Origin: Bacteroides fragilis NCTC 9343 | GTDB taxonomy: Bacteria > Bacteroidota > Bacteroidia > Bacteroidales > Bacteroidaceae | Assembly (NCBI RefSeq): GCF_000025985.1 | Contig: NC_003228.3 | Location: 4,960,001 to 5,024,000 of the forward strand | Reading direction: 5' to 3' | Length of the DNA stretch: 64,000 nucleotides | In this document: positions 52,125 through 60,632 of the stretch, in pieces | Layout of the letters: each line of letters opens with the position of its first letter | How positions within the stretch are numbered: position 1 is the stretch's first letter | Position numbers and translations under genes: made by a program | The notes under the pieces: generated by a model | Databases searched by the model: none | Seen by the model: the letters and a program-made list of their open reading frames with translations, nothing else | Told to the model about the DNA's origin: nothing

Positions 52125-52185
52125 TAAAGTAGAGTTTTGTAGTTGAAAGAGCAGAAAGCATGTTTTGTCAGGGTTTTACCCTCGT

Positions 52186-52208
52186 TATCTATCCTATTGA
52201 GATAGATG
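52186..52208 (-). repeat. Right inverted repeat of the invertible segment (IR-R)
   Basis: The exact reverse complement of IR-L (23 of 23 positions); identity stops abruptly at both edges. It lies 75 bp from the stop codon of the recombinase gene. Confidence 0.88.
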
Positions 52209-52283
52209 GAACAGCAGAGGTCCCAAACGGGACAAATCATTTAAAATACCTGCTTACACACGATATACCTTTTCAAAAAGCAA

Positions 52284-53525
52284 TCAGATATGCCTTCCTA
52301 TGGAGGCTACGACCTGCTCGTTAATCTTATCAATGACCTCACTATTAAAAGACTGAAGATAAATCTGGGTCGTTGCCTCAGAAGTATGCCCAAGCCCTTC
52401 GCTGATAGATGCGATAGAAAATCCCTCCTCTTTGGCAATAGTCGCCCAGCTATGGCGGGCAACATAGGTAGTCAGTACAAGAGGCAGGTGCAATCGCCTG
52501 CCCAACCGTTTGAGTAGGCGGTTAACATTACCCAATGCATAACGATACTGCATATAAGACGTACGGTCCGAAAAAGACGTTATATACGGCAATACATACG
52601 GATAAGAACTCCGATACTTCTCAATCAGAGCTGCGAGAGGAGGAATCACACGGACTTGCATGCGTTGCCCCGTTTTATTACGCTCATAATAAATGATTCC
52701 ATTGATTATCGAGTCATGTTTAAGAAAGACAATATCGACAAAAGGCATACCACGGGCATAGAAACTAAACATAAAAAGATCCCGGGCACGATCCAATAAA
52801 GGTTCGGAGGAAAGATCAACAGATACTATACGGGCAATATCATGCTTACACAACGCACGCTTCGCAGTCTCCTGAGTTTGAAGCTTAAGCTCCCGGAAGG
52901 GAGACTCACAACCCATATTTATCCCCTGCTTTTGGGCTTTGTTATAGACAGCGCGGAGATTGCGAATATACATATTCACAGTATTTTCAGAGATACCGCG
53001 CATACGTAGAAAATGAATATAATCCGTAAGAAAACAATAAGTCAACTCGCGAAACGTAATCTTCTGACCACGCAAAAAACGTCGTAAAGAGTACAATCCG
53101 CTAAGGTACAGGCCGGCAGTACCAGAACGCCCCTCCTGCCGAAGCCTCTCTATCTCACGCACAATAAAAGCATCGACATAACGCAAATTGCGCTCCATAC
53201 GATACTTATCCATCAACTGAGATAAGCTGAACCCCGGCATATTCTGTTGAAGAAAAGCAAAAATCTTCAGCAATCGTTCACGCTCCTGAGAAATGGCATC
53301 ATTGATAAGTCCCAGATCCTTGCGCTTAAGATTACCGGTTGATGAATAGACAACACGCTCACGATCTGCAGAGAAATTAGAAGTATGAATCTTCCACCCA
53401 AGAGAATACTCACTTTTACGCCTGTGATAAACCACACGGATAATCAGAGGATAAATCTCACAATCATTTCTACGATGGGTATTCAACAACACCCTGATAC
53501 TTAACTTTCCAATTTTCTTCTCCAA
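52284..53525 (-). CDS. Tyrosine recombinase, probable DNA invertase
   Basis: The 413-residue protein has an N-terminal arm-binding region, a SAM-like core-binding domain (about 105-215) and a catalytic domain with Arg258 (YARGMPFVD), Lys284 (ERNKTGQ), Arg357 (YVARHSWAT), His380 (EGLGHTSE) and nucleophile Tyr389 (TQIYLQSF). The Tyr354-V-A-Arg357 form replaces the usual His-x-x-Arg, as in other Bacteroides members. Length and layout fit the family that includes both conjugative-element integrases and promoter invertases. No excision module or element cargo is seen, and it adjoins perfect inverted repeats, so invertase is favoured. Confidence 0.88.
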   Translation of the reverse strand: MEKKIGKLSIRVLLNTHRRNDCEIYPLIIRVVYHRRKSEYSLGWKIHTSNFSADRERVVYSSTGNLKRKDLGLINDAISQERERLLKIFAFLQQNMPGFSLSQLMDKYRMERNLRYVDAFIVREIERLRQEGRSGTAGLYLSGLYSLRRFLRGQKITFRELTYCFLTDYIHFLRMRGISENTVNMYIRNLRAVYNKAQKQGINMGCESPFRELKLQTQETAKRALCKHDIARIVSVDLSSEPLLDRARDLFMFSFYARGMPFVDIVFLKHDSIINGIIYYERNKTGQRMQVRVIPPLAALIEKYRSSYPYVLPYITSFSDRTSYMQYRYALGNVNRLLKRLGRRLHLPLVLTTYVARHSWATIAKEEGFSIASISEGLGHTSEATTQIYLQSFNSEVIDKINEQVVASIGRHI

Positions 53526-53568
53526 AATAAATTATTATTTATAGATTCATTATATTAAATATAAAATG

Positions 53569-53602
53569 CAAAAATAGAAATTCTCAACGTCCCTATAACA
53601 AA
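53569..53602 (-). promoter_or_regulatory. Promoter of the tyrosine recombinase gene
   Basis: On the minus strand TTTG (53602-53599), 22 bp, then TATTTTTG (53576-53569), 43 bp before the start codon. In the inverted state this promoter could read through into the AraC and fimbrial genes. Confidence 0.6.
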
Positions 53603-53861
53603 TAAAAAAGAAAATAGATGAATTAGAATTATAGATAAGAACTGAATTAACATAAAATGAATAAATAGCATATCATAATCGGGTATCGAATCTAAGGAAT
53701 GATATGTATCATCCTTATTATCATTTGAAAAGTTGAGAAATCTCCAAACTGAGAATACCCTTGTATTGTAGAACACGACACACATCAATATAAATCGGCT
53801 ATATATATAATAAGGTATAAATCACATCCAGTCCGTCATCACAAAAAGGAAAGTGGATCCA
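53577..53861. other. AT-rich gap between recombinase and tRNA genes
   Basis: No gene is supported; a 77-codon hydrophobic minus-strand frame (53555-53788) overlaps the recombinase promoter and is judged fortuitous. Confidence 0.5.
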
Positions 53862-53901
53862 AACAAAAAACGCAGTTAATCGCTATTGATTAACTGCGTT
53901 T
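53862..53901 (-). terminator. Terminator of the tRNA-Arg gene
   Basis: AAACGCAGTTAATC (53868-53881) and GATTAACTGCGTTT (53888-53901) form a perfect 14-bp stem. On the minus strand it is followed by a run of six T (53872-53867 overlap), 10 bp after the tRNA 3' end. Confidence 0.88.
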
Positions 53902-53910
53902 CTATCATTG

Positions 53911-53982
53911 TAGCCCCGAGGAGAATCGAACCCCTATCTAATGTTTAGGAAACATCTATTCTATCCGTTGAACTACAGGGCC
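53911..53982 (-). tRNA. tRNA-Arg (anticodon CCT)
   Basis: A 72-nt cloverleaf without encoded CCA. The acceptor GGCCCTG pairs with CGGGGCT (two G-U pairs), D stem GTTC/GAAT, anticodon stem GATGT/ACATT around loop TTCCTAA (anticodon CCT, reading AGG), and a T arm with TTCGATT. The discriminator is A. Expressed from a consensus promoter upstream. Confidence 0.93.
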
Positions 53983-53999
53983 ATGATAGATATCGGCTG

Positions 54000-54030
54000 C
54001 AAAGATAGCGTATTCTCCTGATTTGGCAAA
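54000..54030 (-). promoter_or_regulatory. Consensus promoter of tRNA-Arg
   Basis: On the minus strand TTTG (54030-54027), 19 bp, then TATCTTTG (54007-54000), 17 bp before the tRNA 5' end. This exact match helps calibrate the other promoters proposed here. Confidence 0.75.
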
Positions 54031-54345
54031 CCCGAAAGAACAGATTTATAAAAGAAGAAGAAGCAAACACATTCATTTAATCCATAAGATAGAAGAGAGA
54101 TAGTAGAATAGGGCAAGAGACGCCAAAAGTGAAAGAAAATTCAAATAAAATACAGACAGATATCTATCTATTAAACGAATTAGAAAGCAATAAGTCAAAA
54201 AACGATCTAAACAGAGATATCAAACTGTTGTAGTCAGAGCCCATATCTGAACAAAATGTAGACAATTTGCTTACTCCAGAGAACAAAATTGCAATAAAAC
54301 AGTTCTCTTTTAACAAAGCCCCACAGATAAATCAGAAAAGATTTT
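54031..54345. other. Gap between tRNA-Arg and korA
   Basis: AT-rich sequence with no gene, no repeat and no tRNA 3' duplicate that might mark an integration site. Confidence 0.5.
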
Positions 54346-54364
54346 GTTAAGTCACTTAACTTTG
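54346..54364 (+). promoter_or_regulatory. korAB promoter with overlapping palindrome
   Basis: TAACTTTG (54357-54364) is a perfect -7 box. It overlaps a perfect 15-bp palindrome, GTTAAGT-C-ACTTAAC (54346-54360), so a dimeric regulator bound there would cover the -7 element. The leader to korA is about 120 nt. Confidence 0.55.
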
Positions 54365-54488
54365 CGAACTTTGCCTGCCACATATACAGGAAAGTGACAA
54401 ACAAAAAAGACACGCTGGTGGTTAATATTCAAAGAACACACTAACACCGGTTCATGTTAATCCTAAATTTAAATATATAAATAGAATT

Positions 54489-56339
54489 ATGGCAGACGAA
54501 ATGATGGTTAAAGAATTGGAAGAAGTGGTTGTCCGCTTCTCCGGCGATTCCGGCGACGGTATGCAGTTGGCCGGCAACATCTTCTCGAACGTGTCGGCTA
54601 CGGTTGGAAATGACATCTGTACATTTCCCGATTATCCGGCAGATATCCGTGCTCCGCAAGGGTCACTGACGGGCGTATCAGGTTTTCAGGTACACGTCGG
54701 TGCAAGTAAGATATTCACTCCGGGTGATCATTGCCACGTATTGGTAGCTATGAATCCCGCCGCACTGAAAACACAAATTAAATTCTGCAAACCGCAGGGG
54801 CTGGTCATCACAGATTCCGACTCTTTCGGAGAAAAAGACTTGGAAAAAGCACAGTTCAAGACAGGCAATCCTTTCGAAGAAATGGGAATCACACAGCAAG
54901 TGCTTGAAGTCCCCATCTCGTCGATGTGTAAAGAAAGCCTCAAAAATTCAGGGCTGGACAACAAAGCCATGTTGCGTTGCAAAAACATGTTCGCTCTCGG
55001 TTTAGTATGCTGGTTATTCAACCGCAACCTGTCTGCTGCCGAAAAAATGCTGAACGAGAAATTCGCAAAAAAACCGGAAATTGCCGCTGCCAACATCAAA
55101 GTGCTAAATGACGGCTACAACTATGGAGCCAACACACATGCCTCTACTTCCACTTACAAGATTGAAAGTAAAACGCCGAAAGCCGCAGGACTCTATACCG
55201 ATATTAATGGTAACAAAGCCACTTCATACGGTTTGATCGCCGCTGCCGAAAAAGCGGGATTGGAACTTTATCTGGGATCTTACCCCATCACTCCGGCTAC
55301 CGATATCCTGCACGAGCTCGCCAAACATAAATCGCTGGGCGTGAAAACCGTTCAATGTGAAGATGAAATCGCCGGATGCGCTTCGGCTGTAGGTGCAGCA
55401 TTTGCAGGCGATCTGGCTGTAACGACTACTTCAGGACCGGGTGTCTGCCTGAAAAGTGAAGCCATGAACCTGGCTGTCATTGCCGAATTACCACTGGTTG
55501 TGGTCAACGTACAGCGTGGAGGCCCTTCTACCGGTATGCCGACCAAGTCGGAACAAACAGACCTGTTGCAAGCCCTTTATGGACGTAACGGTGAAAGTCC
55601 GATGCCTGTCATTGCAGCTACTTCACCCACCAACTGTTTTGATGCTGCTTATATGGCTGCTAAAATAGCTCTTGAACACATGACTCCGGTAGTACTGCTG
55701 ACCGATGCCTTTATCGCAAACGGTTCTGCCGCATGGAAACTACCCAACATGGATGAGTACCCGGCTATAAATCCGCCGTATGTAACACCGGATATGATTG
55801 GCACATGGACCCCGTTCCAACGTAACGAAAAGACCGGCGTACGCTATTGGGCCGTTCCCGGGACCGAAGGATTCATGCATCGCATCGGTGGGCTCGAGAA
55901 GAGCAGTGAAACAGGCGTTATTTCCACAGAACCGGAAAATCACCAGAAAATGACACTTCTGCGTCAGGCCAAAGTCGACAAGATAGCTGACAGTATTCCT
56001 GAACAGGAAGTACAAGGCGATGCTGATGCCGACCTGCTGGTAGTAGGCTGGGGTGGTACTTACGGCCATCTTTATTCGGCTGTAGAGCATATGCGCAAAA
56101 ATGGAAAGAAAGTGGCACTCGCTCACTTCCAGTACATCAACCCGCTGCCTAAGAACACAGCCGAAATACTGAAAAAGTATAAAAAGATTGTAGTAGCCGA
56201 ACAGAACTTGGGACAATTCGCAGGATATCTGCGCATGAAAGTACCCGGACTGAATATCAGCCAGTTCAACCAGGTAAAAGGCCAGCCGTTCGTTACGAGA
56301 GAACTTGTAGAAGCATTCACTAAATTATTGGAGGAATAA
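54489..56339 (+). CDS. korA: 2-oxoacid:ferredoxin oxidoreductase, alpha subunit (gamma-alpha fusion)
   Basis: The 616-residue protein fuses the gamma domain (residues 14-190; VVRFSGDSGDGMQLAG near 14-29) with the alpha pyrimidine-binding domain (from about 225; GSYPITPATDILHELA and TTTSGPGVCLKSEAMNLA). With the beta subunit it oxidatively decarboxylates a 2-oxoacid, most often 2-oxoglutarate, to its acyl-CoA while reducing ferredoxin. Gene order and size match KorA of Bacteroidota; specificity for 2-oxoglutarate as opposed to other oxoacids is by family. The stop is 3 bp before korB. No ferredoxin-subunit gene is adjacent. Confidence 0.9.
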   Translation: MADEMMVKELEEVVVRFSGDSGDGMQLAGNIFSNVSATVGNDICTFPDYPADIRAPQGSLTGVSGFQVHVGASKIFTPGDHCHVLVAMNPAALKTQIKFCKPQGLVITDSDSFGEKDLEKAQFKTGNPFEEMGITQQVLEVPISSMCKESLKNSGLDNKAMLRCKNMFALGLVCWLFNRNLSAAEKMLNEKFAKKPEIAAANIKVLNDGYNYGANTHASTSTYKIESKTPKAAGLYTDINGNKATSYGLIAAAEKAGLELYLGSYPITPATDILHELAKHKSLGVKTVQCEDEIAGCASAVGAAFAGDLAVTTTSGPGVCLKSEAMNLAVIAELPLVVVNVQRGGPSTGMPTKSEQTDLLQALYGRNGESPMPVIAATSPTNCFDAAYMAAKIALEHMTPVVLLTDAFIANGSAAWKLPNMDEYPAINPPYVTPDMIGTWTPFQRNEKTGVRYWAVPGTEGFMHRIGGLEKSSETGVISTEPENHQKMTLLRQAKVDKIADSIPEQEVQGDADADLLVVGWGGTYGHLYSAVEHMRKNGKKVALAHFQYINPLPKNTAEILKKYKKIVVAEQNLGQFAGYLRMKVPGLNISQFNQVKGQPFVTRELVEAFTKLLEE

Positions 56340-56342
56340 GAG

Positions 56343-57353
56343 ATGAGCGAAACAGTATATACAGCAAAAGATTATAAATCAGGTCAGCCTCGCTGGTGTC
56401 CGGGATGCGGTGACCATGCTTTCCTGAACTCCTTGCACAAGGCTATGGCCGAACTGGGAGTAGCTCCGCACAACATTGCCGTGATCTCCGGTATCGGCTG
56501 TTCTTCCCGCCTACCTTATTATGTCAACACATACGGCTTCCACACCATCCACGGGCGTGCCGCCGCTGTTGCGACAGGTGCCAAGGTAGCTAATCCGGAT
56601 TTAACCATCTGGCAAATCTCCGGTGACGGTGATGGTCTGGCCATTGGCGGTAATCATTTCATCCATGCGGTACGCCGTAACATCGACTTGAATATGATCT
56701 TATTGAACAACCGCATCTACGGGTTGACCAAAGGTCAGTATTCCCCGACTTCCGACCGCGGATTCGTCAGCAAATCATCTCCTTACGGCACTGTAGAAGA
56801 TCCATTCCACCCGGCAGAACTCTGTTTCGGCGCGCGTGGCCGTTTCTTCGCACGTTGTGTTGCGGTAGACGGACCGGCTTCTGTCGAAGTATTGAAAGCT
56901 GCAGCCAACCATAAAGGAGCATCGGTTGTGGAAGTTCTGCAAAACTGCGTCATCTTTAATGACGGCACACACGAATCGGTCGCAACGAAAGAAGGACGTT
57001 CTAAAAACGCAATCTATCTGGAACACGGCAAACCGATGTTATTCGGCGAAAACAAAGAGTTCGGCCTGATGCAGGAAGGTTTCGGTTTAAAAGTGGTAAA
57101 ATTAGGTGAGAACGGCGTGACAGAAAAAGACATTCTTATCCACAATGCTCACAGCATGGATAATACGTTGCAACTGAAACTGGCATTAATGGAAGGACCG
57201 GATTTCCCAATCGCACTCGGTGTGATCCGTGATGTGGAAGCTCCTACCTATAACGATGCAGTCGCCGAGCAGATTGATGAAGTGAAAGCCAAAAAGAAGT
57301 ATCATAACTTCCAGGAATTGCTGATGACCAATGAAACATGGGAAGTAAAATAA
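56343..57353 (+). CDS. korB: 2-oxoacid:ferredoxin oxidoreductase, beta subunit
   Basis: The 336-residue protein carries the thiamine diphosphate domain: WCPGCGDHAFLNSL (cluster Cys pair, residues 18-31), SGIGCSSRLPYY and the GDGDGLAIGGNH...LNNRIYGLTKGQ cofactor motif (about 98-130). It pairs with KorA, which starts 3 bp upstream, and both are read from the promoter at 54357. A strong terminator follows. Confidence 0.92.
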   Translation: MSETVYTAKDYKSGQPRWCPGCGDHAFLNSLHKAMAELGVAPHNIAVISGIGCSSRLPYYVNTYGFHTIHGRAAAVATGAKVANPDLTIWQISGDGDGLAIGGNHFIHAVRRNIDLNMILLNNRIYGLTKGQYSPTSDRGFVSKSSPYGTVEDPFHPAELCFGARGRFFARCVAVDGPASVEVLKAAANHKGASVVEVLQNCVIFNDGTHESVATKEGRSKNAIYLEHGKPMLFGENKEFGLMQEGFGLKVVKLGENGVTEKDILIHNAHSMDNTLQLKLALMEGPDFPIALGVIRDVEAPTYNDAVAEQIDEVKAKKKYHNFQELLMTNETWEVK

Positions 57354-57380
57354 AATCCCCCTGTTAATCCCTATAAAGTA

Positions 57381-57422
57381 AGAAGGAGTGTCATATAACG
57401 TTTGTGACACTCCTTTCTTTTT
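57381..57422 (+). terminator. Terminator after korAB
   Basis: AAGGAGTGTCA (57383-57393) and TGACACTCCTT (57405-57415) pair around an 11-nt loop and are followed by CTTTTTT. Confidence 0.88.
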
Positions 57423-57591
57423 TAATTCGGCTCTAATCCGTATCGCGGAAAATGACCGGCAATTAACAATAACTTCGACAAAAAATTTTCTCAGATGCCC
57501 CCTGTCTGAATGATCTTGCTACGTTGGGATTAGGAAAATGAACACATTACAACATTGACAGAAAAAGCGATTACAATTGAAGAATAGAGAG

Positions 57592-59193
57592 TTAATTCTC
57601 TTTTTCTTTATATTCCATAAAGATCTTTTTCATTTCATTCCAAGCCGCCCCGGCTCTTTTCTGTATCTCCATGTCTTTATGAATAGAGGGATTAAAATAA
57701 AAGCAGAATCTCGAATCTGCCGTAACCGCATAGTCATCAAAGAAATACAATGCCAGAGCCTTGTCACCTTTGACAATTTCTTTCAGTACAAAGCTGCAAC
57801 ATTCATCGTCTTCACCCACAACCATTGATTGCTCGCCAATTCTCACCCACATCCCGGTATCCAAACAACTCAATTCCAAAGCATCTATAAAAGAATACAT
57901 TTGCTCCACGTTCCCTAACTGAGTAAAATCAGACAAATATATCTTACGCCATTTATATTCGTCCGTATTTACATATACCGATATTGCATGCCCATTCACA
58001 CCGCCTAATTTATAGTATTCATCCAGCGGAAAATCCAGGCTACTATATTTTCTCAATGAATCGGGAGAAGCAGTCTTACTTTCAACAGTAACAAAAGAGT
58101 CTATTATGAGTTGTTGGGGTAAAGCGTATTTTCTATTTCTTGCCGCCGGATCGTATGCCTGCCCATAACGAGATTCCATATCTATCACTGTATCTGTTTG
58201 ATGGAAATCTTTTATATTCCATCTTACCCTGCCTGATTTATCGCAGAAACCTAATTCGTCAAATTCTATTGTTTTCTCTCTTTCAATATGAAATCCGGTT
58301 TTCCGGTCATACGTATAAGTACGTGCTTGTTTCACAATCCCATTTCGATGATAATCAAACTCTTTTCTGTACAGCGCTCCTTTTTCAGTATATAGAAACA
58401 CGCAATAATCTCCTTCTTTCATATAGAGTGCATCTTGGCAATCGGACATAAAGTTACTCAATAATGGCTCATAACTACTATGTATAAAGTCACATGTTGA
58501 AGCTTTTATCGTGTCATCCACTTTAAATCCCGAATTGACTATTTCATGACTCTCATACATGCTGGCACTATAACCGACATACTCTTTTTTATCATTGAAA
58601 CGAAAAACACCTATTACTCTCGAATCGAAGGGATTTATATGCAGTTTCGAATGATGAAAAAAGACAGTACCATTTTTCCCCTTCTCCGGATACGCATCTT
58701 TCCAGAAGAGTTCTTCAGGTATAGGAGAATAAGCGCCACATACTGTCGACAAACAGACTGTAATATAAACAAACGCTACGATGGCAAATGCCAAAATCGA
58801 ACTTAAACGAAGAAGTCCACCGGCTTTAATGCCATAGCGGCATAAAATCCCGACAGAAAGAATTACTCCCAAGAATATAATGGCACCCACTGCTTCCCGC
58901 CACAACGTCCCGGGTTCAACCCAACTAATAAATGATTGCCATAAAAAAAACCCTAAAATCAGCAAAAGTACAAGAATAATAATACCACCTCCTGTTTGTG
59001 CCTTATATCCAAGCAAGAAACTATATGAAAAGAAAAGGCTATAACATAGCAACTTTAAGGATAACATCCCCCCGACAAAAACACTGAGCATATCACTAGT
59101 TAAGAAAATAAGCCCGTTAATTATCAATAATGGAATCAAAACCCATAACAGGACTGTTATATATATACTCATATTTTTTCTTTTATTATTCAT
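57592..59193 (-). CDS. Unknown membrane protein with a large extracytoplasmic domain
   Basis: The 533-residue protein has five or so membrane segments in the first 165 residues (IYITVLLWVLIPLLIINGLIF, GGGIIILVLLLILGFFLW, AVGAIIFLGVILSVGILC, LAFAIVAFVYITVCLSTV). A 365-residue soluble part follows without a motif I recognise. It contains two-residue clusters such as DECCSF and repeated aromatic-rich strands (EYVGYSASMYESHEIV), suggesting a beta-rich domain. A -7 box, TATCTTTG (59284-59277), lies upstream on the minus strand. No function can be proposed; neighbours are convergent with korB and codirectional with the phosphodiesterase. Confidence 0.72.
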   Translation of the reverse strand: MNNKRKNMSIYITVLLWVLIPLLIINGLIFLTSDMLSVFVGGMLSLKLLCYSLFFSYSFLLGYKAQTGGGIIILVLLLILGFFLWQSFISWVEPGTLWREAVGAIIFLGVILSVGILCRYGIKAGGLLRLSSILAFAIVAFVYITVCLSTVCGAYSPIPEELFWKDAYPEKGKNGTVFFHHSKLHINPFDSRVIGVFRFNDKKEYVGYSASMYESHEIVNSGFKVDDTIKASTCDFIHSSYEPLLSNFMSDCQDALYMKEGDYCVFLYTEKGALYRKEFDYHRNGIVKQARTYTYDRKTGFHIEREKTIEFDELGFCDKSGRVRWNIKDFHQTDTVIDMESRYGQAYDPAARNRKYALPQQLIIDSFVTVESKTASPDSLRKYSSLDFPLDEYYKLGGVNGHAISVYVNTDEYKWRKIYLSDFTQLGNVEQMYSFIDALELSCLDTGMWVRIGEQSMVVGEDDECCSFVLKEIVKGDKALALYFFDDYAVTADSRFCFYFNPSIHKDMEIQKRAGAAWNEMKKIFMEYKEKEN

Positions 59194-59637
59194 GATATTT
59201 TTCTGTCTTTAAATATAACGCCCATACCATATTAACAAAAAAGAAAGTGTCTCACTGAGGTAACAAGTTAGTGAAGCAAAGATACACAAATAAACAGGGA
59301 AATATATTTCTGCTAATCTATATTTTAGAAAGTATCCGGATTCTCTTCAAACTTTGATATGATTCTTATCCGCCTTAGGATAAAGTTGTTGATATATAAG
59401 GTGGTGCCCGATCTGCTTTGTAGTAAACGCCTCACTTTATCGAGGCGGAAAAATCCGATTCCGCATGATAGCATCCTGTAAAAAAGGAGTACGGTCAAAA
59501 TCCAAGATAACTCCACATTCGGTCTTTATGAATACGACAAGTCCCCCAATGATATGCGCAAAAGAGTAAGACGCCTTTTCAATTATCAGAGAAGGGAAGC
59601 GCATTGTTTCTATTCTGTATATGCCGGAATACCCGGA
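59194..59637. other. 0.4-kb intergenic region with one hairpin
   Basis: A consensus minus-strand -7 box (59277-59284) serves the gene on the left. A 63-codon frame at 59325-59516 is not supported. CGCCTC (59429-59434) and GAGGCG (59443-59448) form a short hairpin; no gene or recognisable element accounts for the rest. Confidence 0.45.
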
Positions 59638-60459
59638 TCATTTTGTCCATGTATGCTCTGGTCTGTATTTCTTTACAAACAGCTCCGGTCTGTCCGTGGC
59701 CAGCACATCCACCCCGAGTTCAATAGCTTTCCGGTCAGACTCTTCTACATCGTCAGTACCCAGTGCCAATGCAAGCACCTTCAATCCTTTCTTATGGCAC
59801 CGTTCCACCAGGAGCTTATCCAGTGAATCGATCCGAATAACCGCAATATTGGGATTTATTTCAGCTATAACCTTATCAAGTTCGGCACCACCTCCTACAT
59901 ACGCCTGTAATGTCCGAATTTCAGGAGCCACTTGGCGAAAAGCTTTTGCCTCCTTGTCCGACCAGAAAGTAAATGTACAATTCTCTAACATTCCTTCCCT
60001 GCGAACCAGATCCAGCAACTGTCCAAAGTCTCCCGTACGATAATCGAGCGTCAGCTTCAGACCGTTCTGTTTAGCCTTCCGCAATAAAACGTCCAACCGG
60101 GGAACACACTGTCCGCTGAACTTTTCGCCAAACCATGAACCTGCATCCAATGTATCGATGTCTGCCGAAAGCCACTCTCTAATCAGCCCGGTTCCATTCG
60201 TCGTACGATCCAAGGTAGAATCATGCAATAAATAGAATACGCTGTCCTTACTGATACAAATATCACATTCCATGAAGTCAATCTTATACTTTATACATGA
60301 ATCCGCCGAAGCCAGCGTATTCTCCGGAGCAATACAGTCCGCTCCCCGGTGTCCGCTCAGTTCCGGCAAGCGGATAGGTTCACTCTTACATGCTCCCATC
60401 CATAAAGCTAAGAATGCATAAACGACTATTGAAAATATCTTAGAAAATCTTTTTTCCAC
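59638..60459 (-). CDS. Glycerophosphodiester phosphodiesterase lipoprotein
   Basis: The 273-residue protein has a lipobox ending WMGAC (Cys24). The GDPD fold is clear: HRG at 37-39, PENT at 45-48, metal-binding Glu64 and Asp66 (MECDI), and His79 in LLHDSTLDRTTNG. It hydrolyses glycerophosphodiesters to glycerol-3-phosphate and an alcohol; a lipid anchor places it in the envelope. A TATCTTTG -7 box lies upstream (60505-60498, minus). It stands downstream of upp, from which it is separated by a terminator. Confidence 0.9.
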   Translation of the reverse strand: MEKRFSKIFSIVVYAFLALWMGACKSEPIRLPELSGHRGADCIAPENTLASADSCIKYKIDFMECDICISKDSVFYLLHDSTLDRTTNGTGLIREWLSADIDTLDAGSWFGEKFSGQCVPRLDVLLRKAKQNGLKLTLDYRTGDFGQLLDLVRREGMLENCTFTFWSDKEAKAFRQVAPEIRTLQAYVGGGAELDKVIAEINPNIAVIRIDSLDKLLVERCHKKGLKVLALALGTDDVEESDRKAIELGVDVLATDRPELFVKKYRPEHTWTK

Positions 60460-60497
60460 TCTGACTATACTCTATCAATGTTTTATAATAGTAGCGG

Positions 60498-60505
60498 CAA
60501 AGATA
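60498..60505 (-). promoter_or_regulatory. Candidate -7 box for the phosphodiesterase gene
   Basis: The minus strand reads TATCTTTG (60505-60498), 38 bp before the start codon. Confidence 0.45.
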
Positions 60506-60548
60506 CACAAATCTCTCCTTGCTTGTTTACCTTCAGAAAGCATTTTAT

Positions 60549-60609
60549 AAAAAACAACCTGCCTTTTTTCTCCCCAATCCACATTCCGGGAGCAAAAAGA
60601 CAGGTTGTC
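60549..60609 (-). terminator. Terminator after upp
   Basis: ACAACCTG-CCTTTTTT (from 60554) pairs with AAAAAGACAGGTTGT (60594-60608) with one mismatch. On the minus strand a T-run (TTTTTTATAAAA) follows, 24 bp beyond the upp stop codon. Confidence 0.82.
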
Positions 60610-60632
60610 TTACAATCAGTTATCTGACCGGT

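Larger units (their letters stand above)
50930..52208. mobile_element. Predicted invertible DNA segment carrying an AraC regulator
   Basis: A 1279-bp segment bounded by perfect 23-bp inverted repeats, containing one gene (AraC family, 51150-52037). It lies directly between the fimbrial operon and a tyrosine-recombinase gene. The segment carries two perfect -7 boxes facing opposite ways: TATCTTTG (52097-52104, rightward) and TAGTTTTG (51146-51139, leftward). Inverted repeats of this length would be extremely unlikely by chance beside a recombinase. Inversion would put the recombinase, regulator and fimbrial genes in one direction. Orientation-dependent fimbrial expression is inferred. Confidence 0.82.

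Noticed and set aside
53911..53982. tRNA-Arg as the attachment site of an integrated element driven by the adjacent tyrosine recombinase
   Set aside because: No duplicate of the tRNA 3' end is seen elsewhere in the window and there is no excisionase, mobilisation or transfer gene. The perfect inverted repeats by the recombinase point to inversion.
59325..59516. 63-codon frame as a transposase or intron remnant
   Set aside because: No motif, no terminal repeats and no target-site duplication seen.
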